From positions 1-64,000 of the forward strand of contig CAUJJP010000052.1 in assembly GCA_963205525.1 (NCBI GenBank): a stretch of DNA of 64,000 nt, written 5' to 3'. The position numbers were made by a program, and so were the translations under genes. How positions within the stretch are numbered: the first letter of the stretch is position 1; each line of letters opens with the position of its first letter. Of this stretch, positions 1 through 8,008 are shown one piece after another. This DNA is from Pseudomonadota bacterium (GTDB lineage Bacteria; Pseudomonadota; Gammaproteobacteria; Burkholderiales; Burkholderiaceae). The notes under the pieces were generated by a model that did no database searches, was not told the origin of the DNA, and saw only the letters and a list, made by a program, of their open reading frames with translations.

Positions 1-136
1 AGTCGCGGATCGGGCAGCCGATCTGCTGCTCGATCACCGCGTCGCTGTCGGCGAAGCGCCAACCCAGCTGCCGGGCCAGTTGCCGCCCGACCGTGGACTT
101 GCCACAGCCGGGCATGCCGACGAGGGCCAGCTTCAC
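1..136 (-). CDS. aroK: Shikimate kinase, 5' part only
   Basis: This is the beginning of shikimate kinase, the cytoplasmic enzyme that phosphorylates shikimate with ATP on the way to chorismate. Only about 45 codons are present; the gene runs off the left edge. The Walker A loop GMPGCGKST is at residues 7-15, and FADSD at 28-32 carries the conserved shikimate-binding aspartate of the family. The start is a GTG, separated by one base from the stop of the upstream lipoprotein gene, so the two are probably co-transcribed. aroK downstream of pilQ is a classic proteobacterial arrangement, although here another gene intervenes. Confidence 0.9.
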   Translation of the reverse strand, partial: MKLALVGMPGCGKSTVGRQLARQLGWRFADSDAVIEQQIGCPIRD

Positions 137-137
137 A

Positions 138-2570
138 TCAGTTGCTGTCGGTGCAGACCCCGCTGGCCGCACCGGTGGAGTTGCCGCGTCCATAGGGGCT
201 GATGCCGAAGGCCGGGAACACGTCCCTGTCGGAGATGGCCGCTCCCGGCGCCGGCAGGTTGCCCAGGCCGTAGAAGTTGCCGGCGTAGCGCGCCCTGGCT
301 TCGGTCCCGGACACTCCGGATGCACTCACCGTGATCACGTAGTCGACCCAGGTCGCCAGGTCACGCCCGTACTCGATCTGCACGATGGCCAGCCCGTTGG
401 CGTCAGTCTTGGATGAGCCCACCATCTTGATCGCCACGTCCGCCTTGCGCGGGTCGAGCTCGCCGTTCCAGTTCAGGTCCTCGCCGCGTGCGCCCAGCGC
501 CGGCGCCGCGCCGCCGATGGCGGCCGCTTCGCGGATGCCGTTGCGGTTCACGTCGTCGTTCGGGCACACCGGCTGGCTGGTCGCTGCACCCTGGGTCCAG
601 GCACTTCCGCCCCATGCGTAGTTCTCGCTGGCCGCGAGCGTCATCTGCTGCTGCCAGAAGTCCCCATTCCAGAAGTAATAGCCCTTGTAGAAGCCGGTGA
701 GATCGACCGAGGGGGTGATCTGGACGTCGGGCTTGGCCTGGCCAGCCGCATCGACCACCATCACCACGAACTCCTTGATGTAGGTGAGCTTGGCGTCGCC
801 CGACTTGATCAACTCATTGGTGCGGATGTTGACCGACAAGGCCTCGCTCACCACGGTGAGGGTGTTGGTGACCTGGTTCGGGCAAGGGCTGGTCCTGAAA
901 TCCCAGTCGTTGAGCGCGTAGCAGGCACGCACCTTCACGCCGTTGGTCGGGCTGGAACGCGTGCCGGCACGGAAGCTGCCGGTCGCCACGCCGTTGGCGT
1001 CGGTATACGCGTAGTTGCCACCGACCCAGGACACCTGTCCGTCGGAGTTGCTGGCGTTGTCGGCGAGGTCGAACCGCACCCGCACGTTGGGAATCGGCGT
1101 GTTGCCGCTCTTGACGAACAGCGCGCGCAACTGGATCTGGTTGTCGGTGGATGCGTCGGCGTTCACCGTCACCACACTCGGGCTGGGCGTGATGGACGCC
1201 GACTCGATGGGACCGACGGCCACCGGCACGCTGCCGCTGCCCGCAGCCTGGACCGTGACCTGAAGCGCCTGCGCCAGCGAAGAGCCTGCGGCACTGGCGT
1301 CCACCAGCAGGGTGCCGGGGTTCACCGGCGCGGTGTAGCGGTAGACGAACTTGCCCTGCGCGTTGGTGCTGCCGCTGGCGCTGCCGAGTTGCGGCGAACT
1401 CAGCGTGACCACCTGGTCCGGCATCGCAACCGAGTTCACGTCGACCAGCGTGAACTCGATCTCGTTGCCGGCCGTGCCGGTGCTCACGATGGGCGAGAAG
1501 GCGGCGCTGAGCTTGGCGCCGACGACGCGGAAGGAGGCGCTGCGTGTCAGGTTGCCGCTGGTGGCGGTGACGGTCACGACGCGGTTGGAGCGGTCGGAAC
1601 CGATGGCGACGTCCGCCGTCACGATGCCGCCGGCGTTGGTGACGCTGCCGCTTACGGCGGCCACCGCACTCTGGTCGACCCGGACCGTGACCGGAATGCC
1701 GGGCAAGGTGTTGCGGTTGGCGTCCACCGCGGTCACCGTGGCGCGCACGCTGCTGGTCCCCGAATTGGGCAGGCTGCTGGCGGACAGGGTGAGGCTGATG
1801 TCCGACGCCACCGGGCCGGTGCTGGTGGTGGTGTCGGTGACCACCAGATTGGCGCTGCGCGTCAGGCTGCCGGCAGTGACGCTGACGACGATGGTGCGGT
1901 TGGTCGACAGACCGCCAATCCCGATCTGCGCCGTGAGGACACCGCGCTCGTCGGTCACCGTGCCGCTGGGTGCGGCGGTGGCGCCGTTGTCGACGCTGAT
2001 CGTCACCCCGGTGTTGGGCAGCACGTTGCGTTTGGCGTCCAGCGCGATCACGGTGGCGGTGACGAGCTCGGCGCCGGTGTTGACGATGGTCGGCGAGCTC
2101 AGGGTCAGGATCACGTCCGAGGGCTGGATCACCGAGCCGCCGGTGGCGGTGACGCGCAGCGCGGCGGTCTGGGTCAGCGAACCGCTGCGCGCGGTGACGT
2201 TGATCGTGCGTTCGCTGCGGTCGGACCCTATGCCTATGGTCGAGCTCAGGACGCCTTGGGCATCGGTGACCGCGCCGCTGCTGGTGGCGATGCCGCCGTT
2301 GTCCACCGACACCGTCACCGGCACGCCGGCGACCGCGTTGCGCCGGCTGTCGACCGCGGTCACGGTGGCGACCACGGTCTGGCTGCCATCGCTGCTCACG
2401 CTTTGCGCACTGAGCACGAGCACCAGCTCGGCGGCACTCGGTGTCGATGGGATGCCGCCGCTGCAGGCATTGCCCCCCGCCACGTCGACGCAGGTGTCGG
2501 TCCCGCCGCCGCAGGCCGCGAGGGCCAGCACCACGGCCGCTGCTGCGGCCCGCCAGATCGTCCGAAACAT
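138..2570 (-). CDS. Lipoprotein with tandem Ig-like (Big-type) domains
   Basis: This is a predicted outer-envelope lipoprotein of 810 residues. It starts with a charged n-region, a hydrophobic stretch and the lipobox LALAAC, with the lipidated cysteine near residue 20. Three closely related repeats of about 100 residues follow (roughly 45-145, 150-250 and 255-355), each containing TVTAVD-like, [12 protein letters not shown] and IGSDRS-like segments typical of bacterial Ig-like fold domains. Two more divergent Ig-like domains (about 355-450 and 465-570) and a unique C-terminal part complete it. It lies 19 bp after pilQ in the same direction, so a role at the pilus or cell surface is inferred from context, not shown. 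An in-frame GTG at 2576 is an alternative start; the ATG at 2570 is better spaced from an AGGCGAGG ribosome site. Confidence 0.82.
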   Translation of the reverse strand: MFRTIWRAAAAAVVLALAACGGGTDTCVDVAGGNACSGGIPSTPSAAELVLVLSAQSVSSDGSQTVVATVTAVDSRRNAVAGVPVTVSVDNGGIATSSGAVTDAQGVLSSTIGIGSDRSERTINVTARSGSLTQTAALRVTATGGSVIQPSDVILTLSSPTIVNTGAELVTATVIALDAKRNVLPNTGVTISVDNGATAAPSGTVTDERGVLTAQIGIGGLSTNRTIVVSVTAGSLTRSANLVVTDTTTSTGPVASDISLTLSASSLPNSGTSSVRATVTAVDANRNTLPGIPVTVRVDQSAVAAVSGSVTNAGGIVTADVAIGSDRSNRVVTVTATSGNLTRSASFRVVGAKLSAAFSPIVSTGTAGNEIEFTLVDVNSVAMPDQVVTLSSPQLGSASGSTNAQGKFVYRYTAPVNPGTLLVDASAAGSSLAQALQVTVQAAGSGSVPVAVGPIESASITPSPSVVTVNADASTDNQIQLRALFVKSGNTPIPNVRVRFDLADNASNSDGQVSWVGGNYAYTDANGVATGSFRAGTRSSPTNGVKVRACYALNDWDFRTSPCPNQVTNTLTVVSEALSVNIRTNELIKSGDAKLTYIKEFVVMVVDAAGQAKPDVQITPSVDLTGFYKGYYFWNGDFWQQQMTLAASENYAWGGSAWTQGAATSQPVCPNDDVNRNGIREAAAIGGAAPALGARGEDLNWNGELDPRKADVAIKMVGSSKTDANGLAIVQIEYGRDLATWVDYVITVSASGVSGTEARARYAGNFYGLGNLPAPGAAISDRDVFPAFGISPYGRGNSTGAASGVCTDSN

Positions 2571-2589
2571 GTTCACGCGTCCTCGCCTT

Positions 2590-4746
2590 TCACCGCACCG
2601 CCGTGCGGTCGGTCACGATCTTGGGGGTGATGAAGATCAGCAGCTCGGTGCGCTTGGAGCTGCGGGTGTTGCTCTTGAACAGGTGGCCGAGGACCGGGAT
2701 GTCGCCCAGCAGCGGCACCTTGTTCTCGTCCGTGCGCTCGTCCTGCTGGAAGATGCCGCCGATGACGACGGTGCCGCCGTTTTCCACCAGCACCTGGGTC
2801 TGCACCTGCTTGGTGTTGATCGCCGGACCGGCGGTGGTGAGCTCGCCGCGGCTGTCCTTGTTGACCAGCAGGTCCATGATCACATTGCCTTCGGGCGTGA
2901 TCTGCGGCGTGACCTCCAGGCTCAGGGTGGCCTTCTTGAACGAGATCGAGGTCGCGCCGCTGCTGGTGGCCTGCTGGTAGGGGATCTCCTCGCCCTGCTC
3001 GATGCGTGCCTTGGTCTGGTCGGCGGTCAGCAGGCGCGGGCTGGAAACGATCTTGCCGCGCCCGTCGGCCTCCAGCGCCGAGAGCTCCAGGTTCAGGAAA
3101 CGGTTCGCGGAGGCGTTGAACAGCGAGAGGGCGAAGGTGGCCGGCGCATTGCCGCCGAGCTTGCCGGCCGGCAGGTTGACCATCTGCGTGAGGTTGAAGT
3201 CGATCGGCGTCGCCACCTGGCCGGTCTGCGCCCCCACCGAGGTGTAGGTGCCGCCGACAGTGATGCCGGCACGCTGCGGCCGGGTCAGGTCCACCGCGCC
3301 GAGCTTGACGCCCAGGGTGCGGCCGAAGCTGTCGTCGGCCTCGACGATGCGCGCCTCGATCAGCACCTGGCGCACTGGCACGTCGATGCGCGCGATGAGC
3401 GAGGTCACCTCCTCCAGCTTGCTCGGGATGTCGGAGACGAAGAGCTGGTTGGTGCGCTGCTCGTAGAGCACGCTGCCGCGCGGCGAGAGGATGCGCGTGG
3501 CCTGCGCCCCGGCGCCTGCGCTGCCGCCGCTGCTGCCCTTGCTCTGCCCGGTGAGCCCGCGCGCCACGTCTTCCGCCTTGGTGTAGTTGAGCTGGAAGGC
3601 CTGGGTGCGCAGGGGTTCGAGCTCCTCGATCTTCTTCTTCGCCTCAAGGTCGAGCTGCTCCTTGGCCGCGATCTCGTCCTTGGGCGCGATCCACAGCACG
3701 CTGCCGTTCTTGCGCACGCCCAGGCCCTTGCTCTGCAGGATGATGTCCAGCGCCTGGTCCCAGGGCACGTCCTTCAGGCGCAGGGTGACGCTGCCGGTCA
3801 CGGTGTCGCTGGTGACGACGTTGAAGTTGGTGAAGTCGGCGATCACCTGCAGCAGGGCGCGGACCTCGATGTTCTGGAAGTTCAGGCTCAGCTTCTCGCC
3901 CTGGAAGCCGGGCCCCGGGGTGAGCTTGTGCGGGTCGACCTTCATCGGCCGCACCTCGAGCACGAACTGGTTGTCGCTCTGGTAGGCGCTGTGCTCCCAG
4001 TCGCCCTTGGGCTCGACGACCATGCGCACCTTGTCGCCGCTCTGGAAGCTGGAGATGGTCTGCACCGGGGTGCCGAAGTCGGTCACGTCCAGGCGCCGGC
4101 GCAGGTTCTCGGGCAGGGTGGAGCGCAGGAACTCCACCACCAGGCTCTTGCCCTGCTGGCGGATGTCGACCCCGACCTGGGTGCTGGGCAGGGTCACCAG
4201 CACGCGGCCGGAGCCGTCGCTGCCGCGGCGGAAGTCGATGTCGCGCAGCGCCTGGGCCTGCAGGTTCTGCGCCGGTGCGAACTGGGTCGCCGGTGCGGCC
4301 GCTGGTGCGGCCACCGCGGCCGTCGCGCCCTCGGCCACTGCGGTCGTCGGCGCCACCGCAGGCACCGCGCCGCCGAGCACCAGCACCAGCGCCTTGCCCT
4401 CCAGGTGCGCGACGTAGTTGGCGGCCTGCTTGAGGTTGAGCACCAGCCGCGTGCGATCGCCCGCCTGCGCCACGTTCACCGAGCGCAGGTTGCCCTGGTT
4501 GATCTCGAGCAGGTTGCGACCGAGTTCGTTCGCCACCCCGGGCAGGTCGACCGCGATGCGCGGTGGCGTCTGCACCGAGAAGCCGACCGGCACCGCGGCC
4601 AGGGCTTCGGTGAGCTCAATGCGGACGACCTCGGTGCCCGCCTGCTGGCTGCTGGTGATCGCCTGGATCGCGTTCGCTGCCCACGCCGCACACGGCATGG
4701 CACATGCGACCACGAAGGCCGCCAGCCTGGCACGCCATGTCTGCAT
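2590..4746 (-). CDS. pilQ: Type IV pilus secretin PilQ
   Basis: PilQ forms the outer-membrane ring through which the type IV pilus passes. The product has a signal peptide ending in CAAWA, two AMIN domains (about 26-125 and 165-265) that bind peptidoglycan in this family, a short secretin/TonB-type domain (about 280-355), an N1-type domain and the secretin barrel in the C-terminal third. The segment VPLLGDIPVLGHLF is typical of secretin C-termini. I chose the ATG at 4746 because it follows GAGGAG at good distance and leaves a normal signal peptide. An upstream ATG at 4779 overlaps the pilP stop (ATGA) and would add 11 residues. It is the last pil gene of the operon. Confidence 0.95.
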   Translation of the reverse strand: MQTWRARLAAFVVACAMPCAAWAANAIQAITSSQQAGTEVVRIELTEALAAVPVGFSVQTPPRIAVDLPGVANELGRNLLEINQGNLRSVNVAQAGDRTRLVLNLKQAANYVAHLEGKALVLVLGGAVPAVAPTTAVAEGATAAVAAPAAAPATQFAPAQNLQAQALRDIDFRRGSDGSGRVLVTLPSTQVGVDIRQQGKSLVVEFLRSTLPENLRRRLDVTDFGTPVQTISSFQSGDKVRMVVEPKGDWEHSAYQSDNQFVLEVRPMKVDPHKLTPGPGFQGEKLSLNFQNIEVRALLQVIADFTNFNVVTSDTVTGSVTLRLKDVPWDQALDIILQSKGLGVRKNGSVLWIAPKDEIAAKEQLDLEAKKKIEELEPLRTQAFQLNYTKAEDVARGLTGQSKGSSGGSAGAGAQATRILSPRGSVLYEQRTNQLFVSDIPSKLEEVTSLIARIDVPVRQVLIEARIVEADDSFGRTLGVKLGAVDLTRPQRAGITVGGTYTSVGAQTGQVATPIDFNLTQMVNLPAGKLGGNAPATFALSLFNASANRFLNLELSALEADGRGKIVSSPRLLTADQTKARIEQGEEIPYQQATSSGATSISFKKATLSLEVTPQITPEGNVIMDLLVNKDSRGELTTAGPAINTKQVQTQVLVENGGTVVIGGIFQQDERTDENKVPLLGDIPVLGHLFKSNTRSSKRTELLIFITPKIVTDRTAVR

Positions 4747-4775
4747 GATCCGCTTCTCCTCGGGTTTGCTCGGGC

Positions 4776-5303
4776 TCATCGCGCCCTCTCCTGCAGCTGC
4801 AGGTTCGCGCTGCGCTCTATCCATTCGCCGGCGGCGTCCTGCACGAGCTCGCGCAGCACGACTTCGGTCTCGTCGATGCGGGTGACGCGGCCGTAGTTCT
4901 GGCCCAGATGGTCACCCACCTTCACCTGATACAAGAGGTTGTCCACCCGCAGCAGGGCAAACGGCTGCCCGCCGCGGTTCACGCTGCCGACCATGGACAT
5001 GCTGTCCAGCGGGTAGGACTCCAGCGGTTCCTTGCGCCGCCCGAGCTCGCTGGCGAGCAGCGAATTGGGCTGCCTGGCCTCCTGCTTGATCGCCACCGTC
5101 AGCTTCTGGGCGCTGAAAGGGTCCACGTCCGCCGCCGACGAATAGGCCTGAGGGCTGAAGGCCTTGGGCGCGGACAGCGGCGAGACGTTGGGCTTGACCT
5201 CGCGCCGCTGCTGCTCCATCCAGCCGCGCAGTTCGTCCTCGTTGGCGCCGCAGCCGGCGAGCAGGGCGCCGGTCAGCAAGGCCAGGGTCGCTCTGGTGCT
5301 CAC
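4776..5303 (-). CDS. pilP: Type IV pilus assembly lipoprotein PilP
   Basis: PilP is the inner-membrane-anchored lipoprotein that links the PilNO dimer to the PilQ secretin across the periplasm. The 175-residue product begins with a GTG start and a short lipoprotein signal ending in LLAGC (cysteine 18). A flexible region follows, then a beta-rich domain around residues 75-165, including YQVKVGDHLGQNYG. The start overlaps the pilO stop by four bases (GTGA), which suggests translational coupling. Length and context match the family. Confidence 0.93.
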   Translation of the reverse strand: MSTRATLALLTGALLAGCGANEDELRGWMEQQRREVKPNVSPLSAPKAFSPQAYSSAADVDPFSAQKLTVAIKQEARQPNSLLASELGRRKEPLESYPLDSMSMVGSVNRGGQPFALLRVDNLLYQVKVGDHLGQNYGRVTRIDETEVVLRELVQDAAGEWIERSANLQLQERAR

Positions 5304-6004
5304 TTGGGCCCCTTCTTCTGGTTGCCCTTGGCGGCTTCGGCCTTGGCCTTCTTCTGCGCCTCGACTTCGCCCTGGTCGAGGTAGCGATAGGTGCGCGCCG
5401 TCGCCTCCATGGTCAGATTCGGCGAGTTGGGATCGTTGCCTGGCCGCGTGATCACCAGGTCGTGCAGGGTGACGATGCGCGAGAGGTTGGCCACGTCGGC
5501 GGCAAAGGCGCCGATGTCGTGGTAACGGCCGCTCACGCGCAGCGCGATCGGCAGCACCGCGTAGTGGTCCTTGACCTCGACGTTCCCGGGCCGGAAGAGC
5601 TCGAACTGCAGGCCGCGGCCGAGGCCGGCCTGGTTGATGTCGGACAGCAGGGCGTCCATGTCGGCCTTGCCGGGCAGCTGCTTTTCGAGCTGGGTGACGT
5701 ACTCCTCGACCTGCAGCTTTTGCTTGCGCAACTCGCCGAGGTTGACCGCCTGGCGCAGCTTGTCGCGGAACTCGGCGCGCAGCGGCTGCTCGCGCTCGAC
5801 CTCGGCGTCGAGTTCCTCGCGGGCGCCGGAGACGATGACGAACCAGCCCGCCAGCACCACCGCGGCGCAGGCCGCGGCCCAGGCGGCGATCTTGGGCAGC
5901 CAGGGCCACTGACCCGGCTCCTTGCTGTCCAGGCCGCGGAACTGCGAGCTGGCGCGCTCCAGCACGCTCGCGAGGTCGATGTTGATGCTGGCTGCTTTGG
6001 CCAT
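5300..6004 (-). CDS. pilO: Type IV pilus inner-membrane protein PilO
   Basis: PilO forms a heterodimer with PilN and contributes to the inner-membrane alignment complex of the type IV pilus. The 234-residue protein has a cytoplasmic N-terminus, one transmembrane helix at about 33-57, a periplasmic coiled coil (about 60-100) and a ferredoxin-like C-terminal domain. The C-terminus is lysine-rich. The start lies 8 bp after the pilN stop, and the 3' end overlaps pilP. Size and order inside pilMNOPQ make the assignment secure. Confidence 0.93.
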   Translation of the reverse strand: MAKAASINIDLASVLERASSQFRGLDSKEPGQWPWLPKIAAWAAACAAVVLAGWFVIVSGAREELDAEVEREQPLRAEFRDKLRQAVNLGELRKQKLQVEEYVTQLEKQLPGKADMDALLSDINQAGLGRGLQFELFRPGNVEVKDHYAVLPIALRVSGRYHDIGAFAADVANLSRIVTLHDLVITRPGNDPNSPNLTMEATARTYRYLDQGEVEAQKKAKAEAAKGNQKKGPK

Positions 6005-6012
6005 CGTCGTCC

Positions 6013-6666
6013 TCAGGAAGCCTTGGCGGCGGCGCCACGCGCAGCCGGTGCGCCGCGCGGCGCCGATGCAGCGGCGTCGACAGCCACCGCCTGCTTGATC
6101 GACAGCCGGATCGTGAAGTCGAACAGGCGCCGCTGCTCGGGTTCGCGCTCGCGCGCCGAACGCTCGCGCGCGCCGAGCGCCGAGGCCTTGATCTCCACCA
6201 GATCGGGCTTCTCCAGCCAGGCCGAGTGGTGCAGGGTGTTGCGCAGGAACTCGGAGACGCGCTCGTTGGTCTGCGCCGTGCCGACCACGGTGACGCTGCG
6301 GCCGTTTTGCCGGATCGAGCTCAGGTAGACGCCCTCGGGCGCCTGCTTGGACAGCTCGTCGAGCAGGTGCACCGGCGTGTTGCGATCGGTCTGCAGGTCC
6401 TCCACCGCGGCCTGTCGGTCCTTCAGCGCCTGGATCTCGGTGCGCAAGGTGGCGATGTCCTTGATCTGGGTGTCGAGCTTCTGGTTCTCCGCGCGCAGCA
6501 AGTCGTTGCGCTGCTCCTGCGCGGCGCGCATCTGCTGCAGCACGGTGTACCAGGCAGCGACGACGAGCAGCCCCGCCGCCGCCGCCACGCCCAGGGCGAT
6601 GAAGAAGTTCTGCTTGCGCTGCCGGCGCCGGGCTTCGCGGTGCGGCAGCAGGTTGATCAGGATCAC
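6013..6666 (-). CDS. pilN: Type IV pilus inner-membrane protein PilN
   Basis: PilN binds PilM through its short cytoplasmic tail and pairs with PilO in the periplasm. The 217-residue product starts with the hallmark INLLPHRE (residues 3-10), which docks on PilM in characterised systems. A transmembrane helix follows at about 21-44, then a coiled coil (about 45-90) and a ferredoxin-like domain. The start codon is GTG and overlaps the pilM stop by four bases (GTGA). The C-terminus is alanine-rich. Confidence 0.94.
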   Translation of the reverse strand: MILINLLPHREARRRQRKQNFFIALGVAAAAGLLVVAAWYTVLQQMRAAQEQRNDLLRAENQKLDTQIKDIATLRTEIQALKDRQAAVEDLQTDRNTPVHLLDELSKQAPEGVYLSSIRQNGRSVTVVGTAQTNERVSEFLRNTLHHSAWLEKPDLVEIKASALGARERSAREREPEQRRLFDFTIRLSIKQAVAVDAAASAPRGAPAARGAAAKAS

Positions 6667-7742
6667 TGCACGAACCTCCGCATCGCCAGCCCGCAGGCCG
6701 TGAGGTAGGACGGCGCCTCGCGCCTGACGCGGCTCTCGCGCACCGCCGAGCCGAGCTGCATGCCTTCGAAGGGATTGACCACCATCGCCGCGAAGCCGGT
6801 GAGGTCGGTCACCCGGTCCTTCAGGCCGGGCAGGGTGGCGGTGCCGCCGCCCAGCATCACGTAGTGCACCTTGTGGTGCGGCGTGCTGGTGAAGAAGTAC
6901 TGCAGCGCGCGCCCGATCTCCTGCGACAGGCTGTCGACGAAGGGGGCGAGGATGGCGCTCTCGTAGTCCTCCGGCAGGTCGCCGGCCAGCTTCTTCTGCT
7001 CCGCCTCCTCAAAGGAGAAGCCGTACTGGCGGCTGATGAGCTGGGTCAGCTGCGAGCCACCGAAGGCCTGGTCGCGGTCGTAGAGCATCTCCTCGTCGCG
7101 CAGCACCTTCAGGCTGGTGGTGTCGGCACCGATCTCGAACAGCGCCACCAGCGCGTCGCGCCCCTCGTTGGGCAGGCCGGCGACGATGCGGCGCATTGCC
7201 AGCCGCGAGGCATGGCTCTCGATGTCCAGCACCACCGGCTTCAGGCCCGCCGCCTCGGCCAGGCCTTGACGGTCCTGCACGCGGTCCTTGCGGCTGGCGG
7301 CGATCAGCACCTCCACGTCGCCCGCCGAACTGGGGCTGGGGCCGATGACGCAGAAATCCAGGCTCACCTCGTCGAGCGAGAAGGGGATGTACTGGTTGGC
7401 CTCGGCCTCGACCTGCAACTCCATTTCCTGCTCGCGCAGCCCCGCCGGCAGCATGATCTTCTTGGTGATGACGGCCGACTGCGGCATCGCCATCGCCACC
7501 TGCTTGGTCTTGCTGCCGCTCTTGAGCAGGAGCTTGCGCACCGCCGCCGCCACCTCGTCGAACTTCTCGATCTGGCCGTCGGTGATCCAGCCCTTCTCGA
7601 AGGGCTCGGAACCGAAGCGCTCGAGGACGAACTCGCCGCTCGCGGACTGGCCGAGCTCGACGAGCTTGGCGCTCGAGGAACTGATGTCCAGGCCGATCAC
7701 CGGCGGGTGTTTGCGCCCCAGCAGCACGTCCACAAAGCTCAC
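6663..7742 (-). CDS. pilM: Type IV pilus actin-like ATPase PilM
   Basis: PilM is a cytoplasmic actin-fold protein that binds ATP and the N-terminus of PilN. The 359-residue product has the phosphate-1 segment IGLDISSSSAKLVEL near the N-terminus and the adenosine-type motif MLGGGTATLPGL near residue 305. I placed the start at the GTG at 7742, which follows GGGGAG by nine bases and gives the usual family N-terminus (FVDVLLGRKHPP). An ATG 11 codons upstream is a weaker alternative. It is the first gene of the pil operon and diverges from mrcA across 266 bp. Confidence 0.94.
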   Translation of the reverse strand: MSFVDVLLGRKHPPVIGLDISSSSAKLVELGQSASGEFVLERFGSEPFEKGWITDGQIEKFDEVAAAVRKLLLKSGSKTKQVAMAMPQSAVITKKIMLPAGLREQEMELQVEAEANQYIPFSLDEVSLDFCVIGPSPSSAGDVEVLIAASRKDRVQDRQGLAEAAGLKPVVLDIESHASRLAMRRIVAGLPNEGRDALVALFEIGADTTSLKVLRDEEMLYDRDQAFGGSQLTQLISRQYGFSFEEAEQKKLAGDLPEDYESAILAPFVDSLSQEIGRALQYFFTSTPHHKVHYVMLGGGTATLPGLKDRVTDLTGFAAMVVNPFEGMQLGSAVRESRVRREAPSYLTACGLAMRRFVQ

Positions 7743-7982
7743 GGTGTCCCACTCCCCGACGGCGACAAGGCCCACCGGATTGTTAAGAAGTTACTTCAAT
7801 GCTAGCAGTAAAGCCCTTGTGCACCAAAGGAAAACGGGCTGCACCAGTATCCCGCTCGTTGCGCTGTTCAGACGTCGGAAACGACAACTGAAACAAGCCG
7901 CAAATCATTCGATCGCCCACCCCGCCCAGGTGTGAGACAGGTCACGACCCGGCGCCGTGCCGGGTTACAAAGCCGCGCTTTC

Positions 7983-7988
7983 TATAAT
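7983..7988 (+). promoter_or_regulatory. Likely -10 element for mrcA
   Basis: A perfect TATAAT lies 20 bp before the mrcA start in the 266-bp region that separates divergent pilM and mrcA. Transcription would start near 7995, leaving a leader of about 14 bases without an obvious ribosome-binding site. No good -35 box sits at the standard 16-18 bp spacing; TTACAA at 7965-7970 is too close. I could not define a convincing promoter for pilM on the other strand. Confidence 0.4.
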
Positions 7989-8008
7989 TCGCCCGCCGCG
8001 CCCGCCCC

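Noticed and set aside
1351..4896. An 1181-codon open frame on the plus strand
   Set aside because: It lies antisense to the Ig-like lipoprotein and pilQ, both of which have clear family sequence; the frame itself has none.
7965..7970. TTACAA as -35 box of mrcA
   Set aside because: Only 12 bp separate it from TATAAT, too short for sigma-70.
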